From a virus, in the IMG/VR virus record IMGVR_UViG_3300020436_000032, positions 1 through 36,447 of that record: a stretch of DNA of 36,447 nt. The stretch is one strand, 5' to 3'. The first letter of the stretch is position 1. Each line of letters begins with the position of its first letter. A program made the translations under genes and the position numbers. This document shows, piece by piece, positions 16,399 to 23,943 of the stretch. The notes beneath the pieces are model-generated. The model worked only from the letters and a program-made list of their open reading frames with translations. It did no database searches and was not told the origin of the DNA.

Positions 16399-18228
16399 AT
16401 GGCATTTCAAACATTAGGATTAGGTTCATCTGCAAATGACGGAACAGGGGATACTCTAAGAGCTGCAGGAACCAAGATAAACGCAAATACTGGAGAAATC
16501 TATGCTAGATTCGGAAGTGGGTCTGGAAATGGTGCAACTCTAGAGTCTGCGACAGCGGCAAATATTTTAGTTGGTAATGGTACTAAATTTGCTAGTGTAG
16601 CTACCAGTGGTGATTTTACAATTTCTACCTCTGGTGCAATGTCCGTCAGGGAAAATCACATTACCATACCAGATGATACTTTATCGAATGTAGGTACTAC
16701 TACGAACAAACTGTATAATGTGGGAGGTGCTTTATTTTTTAATGGATCATCCGTAGGAACTGGTAGTGTTACAGGAATGACTTCATTCAAAGTTGCAGGA
16801 GATACTGGTGGAAATAAAACAGTAACTAATAGTGAAATAGTCACAATTGCTGGAGGCACTGGAATAGCTTCAGTTTCGTCTGATGACCAAACTGTTACTC
16901 TGAATATTGATGCCACAGTCGCAACTCTGACAGGAACTCAGACACTTACAAATAAAACTCTGACAACTCCTATTATAGCATCATTAAAACAGTCAGGTAG
17001 TAATACTTTAACAATGCCTGCTGTAACTGATACTTTGGTAGGTAAAACAACCACAGACACACTTACAAATAAAACTCTGACAAGTCCAGTTCTTGGAGGT
17101 ACGACTACAACAGCTTCTGGTAATTTAATTGTTGACCCTGCAACTCAAATATTGGAGGTAAAAGGAGATGGTTCATCAACTGAGGGTGGAATACAGTTAA
17201 ATTGTCGTGTCAATACTCATGGACAAAAAATACTTGCACAACCTCATAGTGAGGGAGTTACCAATACGATGTTACTTCCAAAAGGTGCCGACTCAACTCT
17301 GGTTTCAGAGGTATCAACATCTACATTGACAAACAAAACAATTGATGCAAATGGAACAGGTAACTCTATTACAAACCTAGAGGTTGCTGACTTTGCAGCT
17401 GCATCAATTGTAACTCAGAGTGAAGGTATTGGTTCAAATAATAATGACACAACTATTCCAACATCAGCTGCAGTAAAAGCATATGCAGATTCAGTCGGTG
17501 GTGGAGGTGGTGGTGGTAGTACAGTTGTTGTTCAAGATGAAGGTTCAGCCTTATCAACAAATGCCACTACGTTAAACTTTGTAGGTGCTGGTGTGACAGC
17601 TAGTGGTACTGGTGCAGTCAAGACAATAACAGTGGGTGCTGGAGTATCTACTCTTGCAGGACTTTCTGATACCACAATTGCTTCAAGTGCAGCTGGACAG
17701 ACACTCCTGTATGATGCATCTGATAGTTACGACAATAAACAGATAAAAGTTTTTGAAAACAATTCTGCATATACTACTGCATTTCCAATGTTTTTTGGTG
17801 CTCAAATGTTTACCATATCAGTGGCAGGAACAGGAAATGGATACACATTTGAGAATTACAACTCTGATGGAACAGATATGAATAGTGGTGCAGGAGCCAC
17901 AGGTAGTACTTTAACTATTTTTGAAGATCAAGTTGTAGTATTTCATCTGAAATGGGGGTCTAGTCATCCTTTTGCTATACGTACAGGTGCAAGTGGTGGT
18001 AGTGAAGGGACTAATTTAGTTACTGGTAATGGTGGAGATAATCTCATTCATATTGCAACTAATGGTACAGTGACTACTGGAACTAGTGCAAATGCTAAAA
18101 CTTCTGGTTATTTGATTTGGAAAGTGCCTCATTTTGGTTCAAACCAAGCATCTACATATTACTATCAGTGTACTGCACATCCAGGCAGTATGTATGGATT
18201 GATAAAAATAAGAACTATAACATATTAA
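16399..18228 (+). CDS. Fibre protein with C-terminal cupredoxin-like domain
   Basis: This is a 609-residue protein. The N-terminus MAFQTLGLGSSANDGTGDTL followed by RAAGTKINANTGEIYARFG is the standard attachment segment of marine phage fibres. The shaft has repeats LTNKTLTTPI, LTNKTLTSPV and LTNKTIDANG, plus AVKAYADSVGGGGGGGSTVV. The last 120 residues look like a cupredoxin: a strand with TLTIFEDQVVVFHLKWGSSH, His523 in SSHPFAIRT, and YYYQCTAHPGSMYG giving Cys591-x2-His594-x3-Met598. Those four residues have the order of type 1 copper ligands in plastocyanin-like proteins. It lies between genes 15 and 16, outside the main fibre region. The fibre assignment is firm; copper binding is an inference. 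Confidence 0.75.
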   Translation: MAFQTLGLGSSANDGTGDTLRAAGTKINANTGEIYARFGSGSGNGATLESATAANILVGNGTKFASVATSGDFTISTSGAMSVRENHITIPDDTLSNVGTTTNKLYNVGGALFFNGSSVGTGSVTGMTSFKVAGDTGGNKTVTNSEIVTIAGGTGIASVSSDDQTVTLNIDATVATLTGTQTLTNKTLTTPIIASLKQSGSNTLTMPAVTDTLVGKTTTDTLTNKTLTSPVLGGTTTTASGNLIVDPATQILEVKGDGSSTEGGIQLNCRVNTHGQKILAQPHSEGVTNTMLLPKGADSTLVSEVSTSTLTNKTIDANGTGNSITNLEVADFAAASIVTQSEGIGSNNNDTTIPTSAAVKAYADSVGGGGGGGSTVVVQDEGSALSTNATTLNFVGAGVTASGTGAVKTITVGAGVSTLAGLSDTTIASSAAGQTLLYDASDSYDNKQIKVFENNSAYTTAFPMFFGAQMFTISVAGTGNGYTFENYNSDGTDMNSGAGATGSTLTIFEDQVVVFHLKWGSSHPFAIRTGASGGSEGTNLVTGNGGDNLIHIATNGTVTTGTSANAKTSGYLIWKVPHFGSNQASTYYYQCTAHPGSMYGLIKIRTITY

Positions 18229-18232
18229 TGGA

Positions 18233-18622
18233 ATGGAAAAACTTGATGAATTACTGGGTATTGCTGGTGCAGTCGCCTCCACACCATCACCAACTGTACC
18301 GGCGATACCCAGACCACAAACCACAGATGAAGACGATGATGACTTCAAGTACAGTCGAGAAAATCTTTATCACATAATCGAGAGAGGTCAAGATGCTCTC
18401 GATGGAATCCTCAAAGTAGCTCAAGAAACAGACCATCCTAGAGCTTACGAAGTTGCAGGACAACTACTGAAGACCAATGCTGATAATGCAGAGAAGTTGG
18501 TCAATCTACAAACCACAAAGAAAAAAGTCAGGGAAGTTTCTGGTCCAAAGAACGTGACTAATGCATTATTTGTAGGTTCAACGGCAGAACTTCAAAAACT
18601 CATAAAGGATAAAAATGTGTAA
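18233..18622 (+). CDS. 16: Small terminase subunit gp16
   Basis: This 129-residue protein (T4 gp16 is 164) has the N-terminus MEKLDELLGIAGAVAS followed by an acidic linker (TTDEDDDDFKYSRENLYHII) and a helical coiled-coil core (ERGQDALDGILKVAQETDHP, RAYEVAGQLLKTNADNAEKL). This is the central oligomerisation region of T4-type small terminases. It regulates the gp17 motor and recognises the packaging substrate. Gene 17 follows after two small genes. The ATG at 18233 begins five bases after the previous stop. The extreme 3' end overlaps a cysteine-rich micro-ORF in another frame. Confidence 0.93.
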   Translation: MEKLDELLGIAGAVASTPSPTVPAIPRPQTTDEDDDDFKYSRENLYHIIERGQDALDGILKVAQETDHPRAYEVAGQLLKTNADNAEKLVNLQTTKKKVREVSGPKNVTNALFVGSTAELQKLIKDKNV

Positions 18623-18710
18623 TAACGAAGAATGTAAATGTCAAGACTGTAGTTGTGATCCATGTGAATGTACACCAGATAACCCTTGTGGATGTGATGA
18701 AAACATTTAG
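18615..18710 (+). CDS. Cysteine-rich metallothionein-like microprotein
   Basis: This 31-codon ORF starts at the ATG at 18615 and ends TAG at 18708-18710. It has a strong AAAGGA ribosome binding site (18604-18609) at good spacing. The product begins MCNNEECKCQDCSCDPCEC and contains nine cysteines in 31 residues (positions 2, 7, 9, 12, 14, 17, 19, 25, 27), mostly in C-x-C and C-x2-C spacing, plus many Asp and Glu. Such dense Cys patterns are seen in metallothioneins and other metal-binding peptides. It overlaps the last 8 bases of gene 16 and the first 14 bases of the next gene, in the usual tight packing. It is too short for default gene callers. Metal binding is inferred from composition only. 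Confidence 0.65.
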   Translation: MCNNEECKCQDCSCDPCECTPDNPCGCDENI

Positions 18711-19377
18711 ACAGTTTGTCGAAGCACCAAGAATCCCTAGAAAAAAGGGACAACCAGTTGGTAGTGACAAACACTCTGACCTTTATACAGATGAAAATCC
18801 AAAGGGAACAATTCATGGATTAAAATTTGCAACTGTAAAGGATGCAGAAGCTAGCGTGCGTAAAATAGAGAATAGTGGAAAGAAACACGCACACAAAATA
18901 CAAGCTGCAATAGCAATGGAACAACGTGCTAAGGTTGCAGGAAAAAAAGGTGCCGCGGCTGTATATCGTAGTTACATCGAAAAGATGAAAAAGATTACGA
19001 AACAAAAAAAGATGAATGAGGATGTATCTCGTTCAGATTTAGACCAAATAGAAAAATATGCTGATAGGTTGTTTGCAGCTGTTGGTATTGATGTAGAATT
19101 TACTCGACACTTTTTAGACAGAGTAAACGATGAAAGAAATAAGAAACCAATCAATACAGCTGAACTCATAAGATTGTTTAGACTTACCTATAAGAAACAT
19201 GGAAAGAAAATTCCAAAGATGGGACCAGATGCTCAGGCAGTTATACGAGATATGGAAACAGATATTAATATGCCGTTTGTTCTCAACATAGATAAGTCAG
19301 GTATGATTGACATGGTTGCTAAGACAGTGATGAGAAAGAAAGATTTTAAAACCTCAAATACAAAATTGAATGTCTGA
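18697..19377 (+). CDS. Two-part conserved phage protein of unknown function
   Basis: I take the ATG at 18697, giving 226 residues beginning MKTFRQFVEAPRIPRKKGQP; starts further upstream would run through the micro-ORF. Residues about 10-110 form a basic domain (GSDKHSDLYTDENPKGTIHG, KIENSGKKHAHKIQAAIAME, AAVYRSYIEKMKK) that I know as a stand-alone small domain in phages and bacteria. Residues about 120-226 form a second domain (IDVEFTRHFLDRVNDERNKK, INMPFVLNID, VAKTVMRKKDFKTSN) that also occurs alone in many T4-like phages. Neither has an assigned function that I can name with confidence. It is most likely a fusion of the two. It overlaps gene 17 by eight bases, placing it in the packaging operon. 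Confidence 0.7.
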   Translation: MKTFRQFVEAPRIPRKKGQPVGSDKHSDLYTDENPKGTIHGLKFATVKDAEASVRKIENSGKKHAHKIQAAIAMEQRAKVAGKKGAAAVYRSYIEKMKKITKQKKMNEDVSRSDLDQIEKYADRLFAAVGIDVEFTRHFLDRVNDERNKKPINTAELIRLFRLTYKKHGKKIPKMGPDAQAVIRDMETDINMPFVLNIDKSGMIDMVAKTVMRKKDFKTSNTKLNV

Positions 19378-21031
19378 TAATGTATATCTTGGGAATCCCA
19401 ATCTCAAGAGAGCGAATGTCCAAATCGAGTTTACGCCAAAACAAATTAAAGAGTATGCTCGATGTATGGAAGACCCGGCACACTTCATCGAAAACTATAT
19501 CAAGATAGTAAGTATTGATGAAGGACTTGTACCATTTCAACTCTATCCTTTTCAAAGAGACATGGTACAAACCTTTCATACCAATCGTTTCTCCATCTGC
19601 AAACTTCCAAGACAGTCTGGTAAATCTACAACGATTATAGCTTATCTATTGCACTATTGTTTGTTCAATTCTTCAGTCAATGTAGCAATTCTTGCAAACA
19701 AGGCCGCAGTTGCAAGGGATCTCTTAGGAAGGTTACAACTCGCATATGAGCATCTACCAAAGTGGTTGCAACAAGGGGTTATGTCTTGGAACAAGGGTTC
19801 CCTTGAACTTGAAAATGGCTCCAAGATTCTTGCAAGTGCAACATCCTCAAGTGCAGTCAGGGGTGGTTCTTATAACATCATCTTTCTTGATGAGTTTGCA
19901 TATGTTCCAAACAATATCGCAGAACAGTTCTTCAGTTCAGTCTATCCTACAATTTCTTCAGGTAAAACATCCAAGGTGATGATGGTAAGTACTCCACACG
20001 GAATGAATATGTTTTACAAAATGTGGAATGATGCAGAGAATGGTAGAAACTCCTATGTTCCTATTGAAGTTCATTGGAGTGAGGTGCCAGGCCGAGATGA
20101 AAAATGGAAACAAGAAACCATCAAAAATACCAGTGAACAACAGTTCAACGTGGAGTTTGAATGTGAGTTCTTGGGGTCTGTAAACACCCTCATACATCCT
20201 TCAAAACTAAAGGCATTGTCCCATAATGAGCCAATTCAAGAAAATGCAGGACTAAAAGTATACGAAAAACCTAGAGAAGATTCTGGTTATGTTCTTGTTG
20301 TTGATGTTTCTAGAGGATTGACTAGTGATTATTCTGCATTTATGGTGATGGATGTCTCAGAAGTTCCATATAGACAAGTTGCAGTTTTTAGAGATAATGA
20401 AATTAAACCTATGAACTTTCCTCAAATTATTCATAAAGTTGCAAATGCATATAATCTTGCATATGTTTTAGTTGAGGTCAATGATATTGGAGCTCAGGTC
20501 GCAGATGCATTACAATTTGATTTGGAGTATGATAATCTAATCATGACTACACAACATGGTAGAAGTGGACAGGTTGCAGGAGGTGGGTTTTCAGGTAAAA
20601 AAGCTCAATTAGGTGTAAGAACAACCAAAGCTCTCAAGAAGGTCGGGTGTTCAAACTTTAAGACCATGTTGGAAGCTGATAAAATATTCATACAAGATTT
20701 TGATACTATCGTAGAACTATCATCTTTCATATCCAAGGGTCAATCATGGGAAGCTGAAGAGGGAACTACAGATGACCTTGCAATGTGTCTAGTATTGTTT
20801 GGATGGTTATCTGACCAGACTTATTTTAAAGAATTAACAAACATGGATATTCGTCAACAACTCTGGAAAGAAAAAGAGGATTTGGTTGAACAGGATATGG
20901 CTCCATTTGGATTTGTTTTGGATGGTGTAACAGATGAGTATGGAGTTCGTATTGGAGAAACAGTGGACGAATATGGTTCTACATGGTCACCCGTGGTACA
21001 GTCACATAAAGAGTGGTTAGAGGATTGGTGA
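19370..21031 (+). CDS. 17: Large terminase subunit gp17 (ATPase/nuclease)
   Basis: This 553-residue protein (T4 gp17 is 610) has an N-terminal ATPase domain with the Walker A-type loop PRQSGKST (about residues 80-87) and Walker B IIFLDEF (about 170-176). The segment VMMVSTPHGMNMFYKMWNDA corresponds to the coupling motif region. The C-terminal RNase H-like nuclease domain shows the metal-binding acidic residues in VLVVDVSRGLTSDYSAF, VLVEVNDIG and TTDDLAMCLVLF. It pumps concatemeric DNA into the prohead through gp20 and cuts it at the end. The start ATG overlaps the preceding gene. Its 3' end overlaps, tail to tail, the minus-strand gene by 15 bases. Confidence 0.97.
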   Translation: MSDNVYLGNPNLKRANVQIEFTPKQIKEYARCMEDPAHFIENYIKIVSIDEGLVPFQLYPFQRDMVQTFHTNRFSICKLPRQSGKSTTIIAYLLHYCLFNSSVNVAILANKAAVARDLLGRLQLAYEHLPKWLQQGVMSWNKGSLELENGSKILASATSSSAVRGGSYNIIFLDEFAYVPNNIAEQFFSSVYPTISSGKTSKVMMVSTPHGMNMFYKMWNDAENGRNSYVPIEVHWSEVPGRDEKWKQETIKNTSEQQFNVEFECEFLGSVNTLIHPSKLKALSHNEPIQENAGLKVYEKPREDSGYVLVVDVSRGLTSDYSAFMVMDVSEVPYRQVAVFRDNEIKPMNFPQIIHKVANAYNLAYVLVEVNDIGAQVADALQFDLEYDNLIMTTQHGRSGQVAGGGFSGKKAQLGVRTTKALKKVGCSNFKTMLEADKIFIQDFDTIVELSSFISKGQSWEAEEGTTDDLAMCLVLFGWLSDQTYFKELTNMDIRQQLWKEKEDLVEQDMAPFGFVLDGVTDEYGVRIGETVDEYGSTWSPVVQSHKEWLEDW

Positions 21032-21319
21032 TAATTCTATATCATTCTTCAATTTAGCATCACAATTCATACATACAACTTTATTCTTCCGTATCCTTTC
21101 CAGAATCGGCTCTCTGAGTTTTTCTCTGAGTCCTTTTGATCTTGAAACGATTCTGATTTCTTTGTTGTCAGGGAAGAAGACCAAGGTACACGTTTCTGAT
21201 TCCCCACAGTGTAAACACGACTTGTCGGCCAAGTATTCGTTAATCCATATATCACGTTTTCTCCTTGCTTTCTTTACACCCTCTTTAATGGTGATTTTAT
21301 ATTTTTCATAGTGGTTCAT
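21017..21319 (-). CDS. Zinc-ribbon protein resembling HNH nuclease without catalytic histidines
   Basis: This is a 100-residue protein and the only convincing minus-strand gene in the window. Residues 35-38 (CLHC) and 83-86 (CMNC) form two C-x2-C pairs suited to a zinc site. The layout YLADKSCLHCGE...LVFF...SRSKGLREKL...NKVVCMNCDAKL matches small phage HNH proteins, where the consensus has C-x2-CG...L-x-FHH...vLC-x-NCH-x3-H. Here the HH position reads FF (48-49) and the last His positions read D and non-His residues, so a nuclease activity is doubtful. It may be a degenerate homing-type gene or a DNA-binding derivative. It overlaps the terminase 3' end by 15 bases. A minus-strand CATAAATA lies just before the start. 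Confidence 0.6.
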   Translation of the reverse strand: MNHYEKYKITIKEGVKKARRKRDIWINEYLADKSCLHCGESETCTLVFFPDNKEIRIVSRSKGLREKLREPILERIRKNKVVCMNCDAKLKNDIELSPIL

Positions 21320-21340
21320 TATAACCTATTTATGTTATAA
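21319..21340 (-). promoter_or_regulatory. Palindrome with minus-strand late-type promoter
   Basis: Read on the minus strand, TTATAAC (21340-21334) and GTTATAA (21325-21319) form a perfect 7-bp inverted repeat around an 8-base loop. The loop nearly coincides with CATAAATA (21334-21327). The right arm ends on the A of the start codon of the minus-strand gene. A gp55 start would fall about 2 bases before the ATG, giving a nearly leaderless mRNA. Alternatively TATAAC with TTGGGG 17 bases upstream could serve as a sigma-70-type promoter. Confidence 0.35.
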
Positions 21341-21365
21341 AAGACGTTCTGAAAAACCCCAAATG

Positions 21366-21373
21366 TCTAAATA
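21366..21373 (+). promoter_or_regulatory. 18: Possible late promoter TCTAAATA for gene 18
   Basis: A 7/8 match to TATAAATA, 34 bases before the tail sheath start. The predicted transcription start near 21379 leaves a leader that includes the AAGGAG ribosome binding site (21396-21401). It lies in the divergent 87-base gap between the minus-strand gene and gene 18, where a new plus-strand promoter would be expected. Confidence 0.4.
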
Positions 21374-21406
21374 TATGCATAAACACTTCTAATTTAAGGA
21401 GATGGA

Positions 21407-23362
21407 ATGGCGTTTCAAGTTTCGCCTGGTGTACAGGTAACAGAAAAAGATTTAACAAACGTAGTTCCTGCTGTTGCAACTTCAATTGCCGGTATCGTCA
21501 TGCCCGCACAAAAGGGTCCAGTTGACGAAATTACTGCAATTGCTTCCGAAGAAGAGTTAGTTCAAGTTTTTGGTCAACCTCAAAGTGCTGATAATGCATA
21601 TGAGGATTGGTTTTGTGCAGCTAACTTTTTAGGATATGGTAACGCTTTGAGAGTAGTAAGACCTTCAAGTGCTATCGTAAATGCTTGCGTGAGTGGAACT
21701 GCTGTTTTAATAAGGTCAACTGACCACTATACAAATACTTACAGAGATGGTACTGCAACCAATGTAGGAGAATTTGCTGCAAGAACAGCTGGAACATGGG
21801 GAAATAGTCTTAAAGTTTCTGTATGTTACAGTGCAGATAACTATGAAAAAACAAATGTAACAACATTGGATGCAGCTGAGGCCGCTGGACAGACAATAAT
21901 ATCTGTAGCTGCAACAACTGGTTTTGTTGTAGGAGATATAGTCAATTTCGGTGAAGCTGACGGAGCAGAATATAAAGTTACTGCAATTGCTTCTGGAGAC
22001 ACAATTACTATTGAAAGATTTGGAACCACTAACACAGCTGGAGGACTTAGAACTCCTATTAGTAATTCTACACCAGTACGTAGAAGGTGGGAATTTTATG
22101 ACCTGTTTGATGGGGCTCCCGGCACGTCCGATTATGTAGCTGACAGAACTGGACTTACAACTACGAATGATGAACTGCATATTGTAGTTATTGATACAGA
22201 TGGAAGCATTACAGGAGTAGTTGGACAGGTAATAGAAAAGTTTGAAAGAGTATCAAAACTTTCAGATGCAAGAAAGGCAGATGGAAGTACAAATTATTAT
22301 CCAGATGTCCTCTACAATGAGTCATCTATGATTTATTGGATGGACCACCCAGCTGCACAGGCAACTGGTTATGGAAACACAATTGCAGCTCATATTGCTG
22401 GTGGAAATGGTAATCTTTCATCAACAAACACAGAGGTTATCAAGACTCTTGATTTACAAAATGGAACAGATGATTATGCATTGACTGAAGGAGAAATGAA
22501 AGATGGAATTGACCGATTCAAAGATACTGAAACAGTAGATTTGAATCTTTTCATTTGTGGAAAATGTACTGCAACCAAAGCTGGAAATGCATTGGATATG
22601 TGTACGGACAGAAAAGATGCAGTCGCATTTATTTCTCCAGAAGCTTCTGATGTTGTCAATGTTGCAAGTGAGATTACTCAAACATCAAATGTTAAAGCGT
22701 TTTTTGATGCATTGACCTCAACATCATACGGATTCTTTGATAGTGGATACAAATATACCTATGACAAGTATAATGATACTTTTAGGTATGTACCACTTAA
22801 CGGAGACATGGCCGGACTTTGTGCAAGAACAGATGTAGTCGCAGACTCATGGTTCTCGCCAGGTGGATTCAATAGGGGTCAGGTACGTGGAGTCGTAAGA
22901 CTTGCATACAACCCTCAAAAAGCAAACAGAGATATTCTTTATAGGTCAAGAATTAATCCAGTTTGTTCTTTTCCTGGGCAGGGAACAGTTCTCTTTGGAG
23001 ATAAAACTGCACAAGCAAAACCAAGTGCATTTGATAGAATCAATGTACGAAGATTGTTTATCACTCTTGAGAAAGCAATCTCAACCGCTGCCAAATTTCA
23101 GTTGTTTGAATTCAACGATGAGTTTACACGAGCTGGATTCCGAAATCAAGTTGAACCTTTCTTGCGTGATGTTCAAGGAAGAAGGGGTATCACAGATTTC
23201 TTGGTAGTTTGTGACGAAACCAACAACCCAGGCTCGGTTGTTGATCGTAACGAGTTTGTTGCTGATATATTTGTCAAACCTGCTCGGTCTATTAACTTTA
23301 TTTCTCTGAACTTTATCGCCACGAAAACTGGTGTAGCGTTCAGTGAAGTAGTTGGAGCGTAA
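21407..23362 (+). CDS. 18: Tail sheath protein gp18
   Basis: This 651-residue protein (T4 gp18 is 659) has the N-terminus MAFQVSPGVQVTEKDLTNVV PAVATSIAGIV, the classic start of contractile sheath proteins. Other family blocks are GPVDEITAIASEEELVQVFG, EDWFCAANFLGYGNALRVVR, the variable protruding domain in the middle, and the C-terminal SFPGQGTVLFGDKTA, INVRRLFITLEKAI and VVCDETNNP. Six-fold rings of gp18 stack on the gp19 tube and contract on infection. It has a strong AAGGAG ribosome binding site five bases before the chosen ATG. It is followed ten bases later by gene 19. Confidence 0.97.
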   Translation: MAFQVSPGVQVTEKDLTNVVPAVATSIAGIVMPAQKGPVDEITAIASEEELVQVFGQPQSADNAYEDWFCAANFLGYGNALRVVRPSSAIVNACVSGTAVLIRSTDHYTNTYRDGTATNVGEFAARTAGTWGNSLKVSVCYSADNYEKTNVTTLDAAEAAGQTIISVAATTGFVVGDIVNFGEADGAEYKVTAIASGDTITIERFGTTNTAGGLRTPISNSTPVRRRWEFYDLFDGAPGTSDYVADRTGLTTTNDELHIVVIDTDGSITGVVGQVIEKFERVSKLSDARKADGSTNYYPDVLYNESSMIYWMDHPAAQATGYGNTIAAHIAGGNGNLSSTNTEVIKTLDLQNGTDDYALTEGEMKDGIDRFKDTETVDLNLFICGKCTATKAGNALDMCTDRKDAVAFISPEASDVVNVASEITQTSNVKAFFDALTSTSYGFFDSGYKYTYDKYNDTFRYVPLNGDMAGLCARTDVVADSWFSPGGFNRGQVRGVVRLAYNPQKANRDILYRSRINPVCSFPGQGTVLFGDKTAQAKPSAFDRINVRRLFITLEKAISTAAKFQLFEFNDEFTRAGFRNQVEPFLRDVQGRRGITDFLVVCDETNNPGSVVDRNEFVADIFVKPARSINFISLNFIATKTGVAFSEVVGA

Positions 23363-23372
23363 GGAGGACTAG

Positions 23373-23900
23373 ATGGCAACAATTAATGATTTTAAAGCAG
23401 TTCTCGCAGGAGGTGGTGCTCGTGCGAATCAGTTTCAAGTTACAATGCCTTTTCCAGGCTTTGCAGCTGCAGGAGGAGAGACAAGAGTTATGTCTTTTCT
23501 TTGCAGGACTACAAACTTGCCAGGAATGACATTAGGTGAGGTTCCTGTTCCTTTCAGAGGGCGTCAGTTGTATATTGCTGGTGACCGAACTTTTGAAACA
23601 TGGACTACAACCATCATGAATGACACTGATTTTCTAATTCGTAATGCGATGGAGAGATGGATGAATGCCATCAATGCATTGTCCGATAATAGTGGACTTG
23701 AAAACCCTTCAGACTATCAAGTTGATGCTTTTGTTGACCAACTGGATAGAGCTGGAGAAGCTATCAAGTCGTATACTTTTAGAGGTTTGTTTCCACAAAC
23801 AATCGCTCCAATTGAATTAGCGTATGACACTAATGATGCTGTTGAGGAATTTGAAGTAACATATCGTTACCAATTTTTTGAAACCAATACAACCAGTTAA
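23373..23900 (+). CDS. 19: Tail tube protein gp19
   Basis: This is a 175-residue protein (T4 gp19 is 163). The blocks RANQFQVTMPFPGF, TNLPGMTLGEVPVPFRGRQL, YIAGDRTFETWTTTIMNDTD and YTFRGLFPQTIAPIELAYDT are diagnostic of T4 tail tube subunits. It forms the inner tube through which DNA is ejected. A near-perfect AAGGAGG site lies five bases before the start, which suggests high expression, as expected for a protein needed in over a hundred copies. It lies directly after the sheath gene. Confidence 0.96.
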   Translation: MATINDFKAVLAGGGARANQFQVTMPFPGFAAAGGETRVMSFLCRTTNLPGMTLGEVPVPFRGRQLYIAGDRTFETWTTTIMNDTDFLIRNAMERWMNAINALSDNSGLENPSDYQVDAFVDQLDRAGEAIKSYTFRGLFPQTIAPIELAYDTNDAVEEFEVTYRYQFFETNTTS

Positions 23901-23904
23901 TAAT

Positions 23905-23937
23905 CCGTATAAATATTTACTACGTGAATAAATACGG
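23905..23937 (+). promoter_or_regulatory. Hairpin overlapping late promoter and portal ribosome binding site
   Basis: CCGTAT (23905-23910) pairs with ATACGG (23932-23937), and TATTTAC (23914-23920) pairs with GTGAATA (23924-23930, one G-U), with a small internal loop and a 3-base apical loop. The right arm takes in the first bases of the GGAG ribosome binding site (23936-23939). The left arm is the late promoter, and the predicted start (23921) is in the loop, so late mRNA lacks the left arm. Confidence 0.5.
23908..23915 (+). promoter_or_regulatory. 20: Late promoter TATAAATA for gene 20
   Basis: Exact T4-type late promoter in the 43-base gap between genes 19 and 20. With T4 spacing, transcription begins at about 23921, giving a 23-base leader to the ATG at 23944. 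Confidence 0.75.
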
Positions 23938-23943
23938 AGTGTT

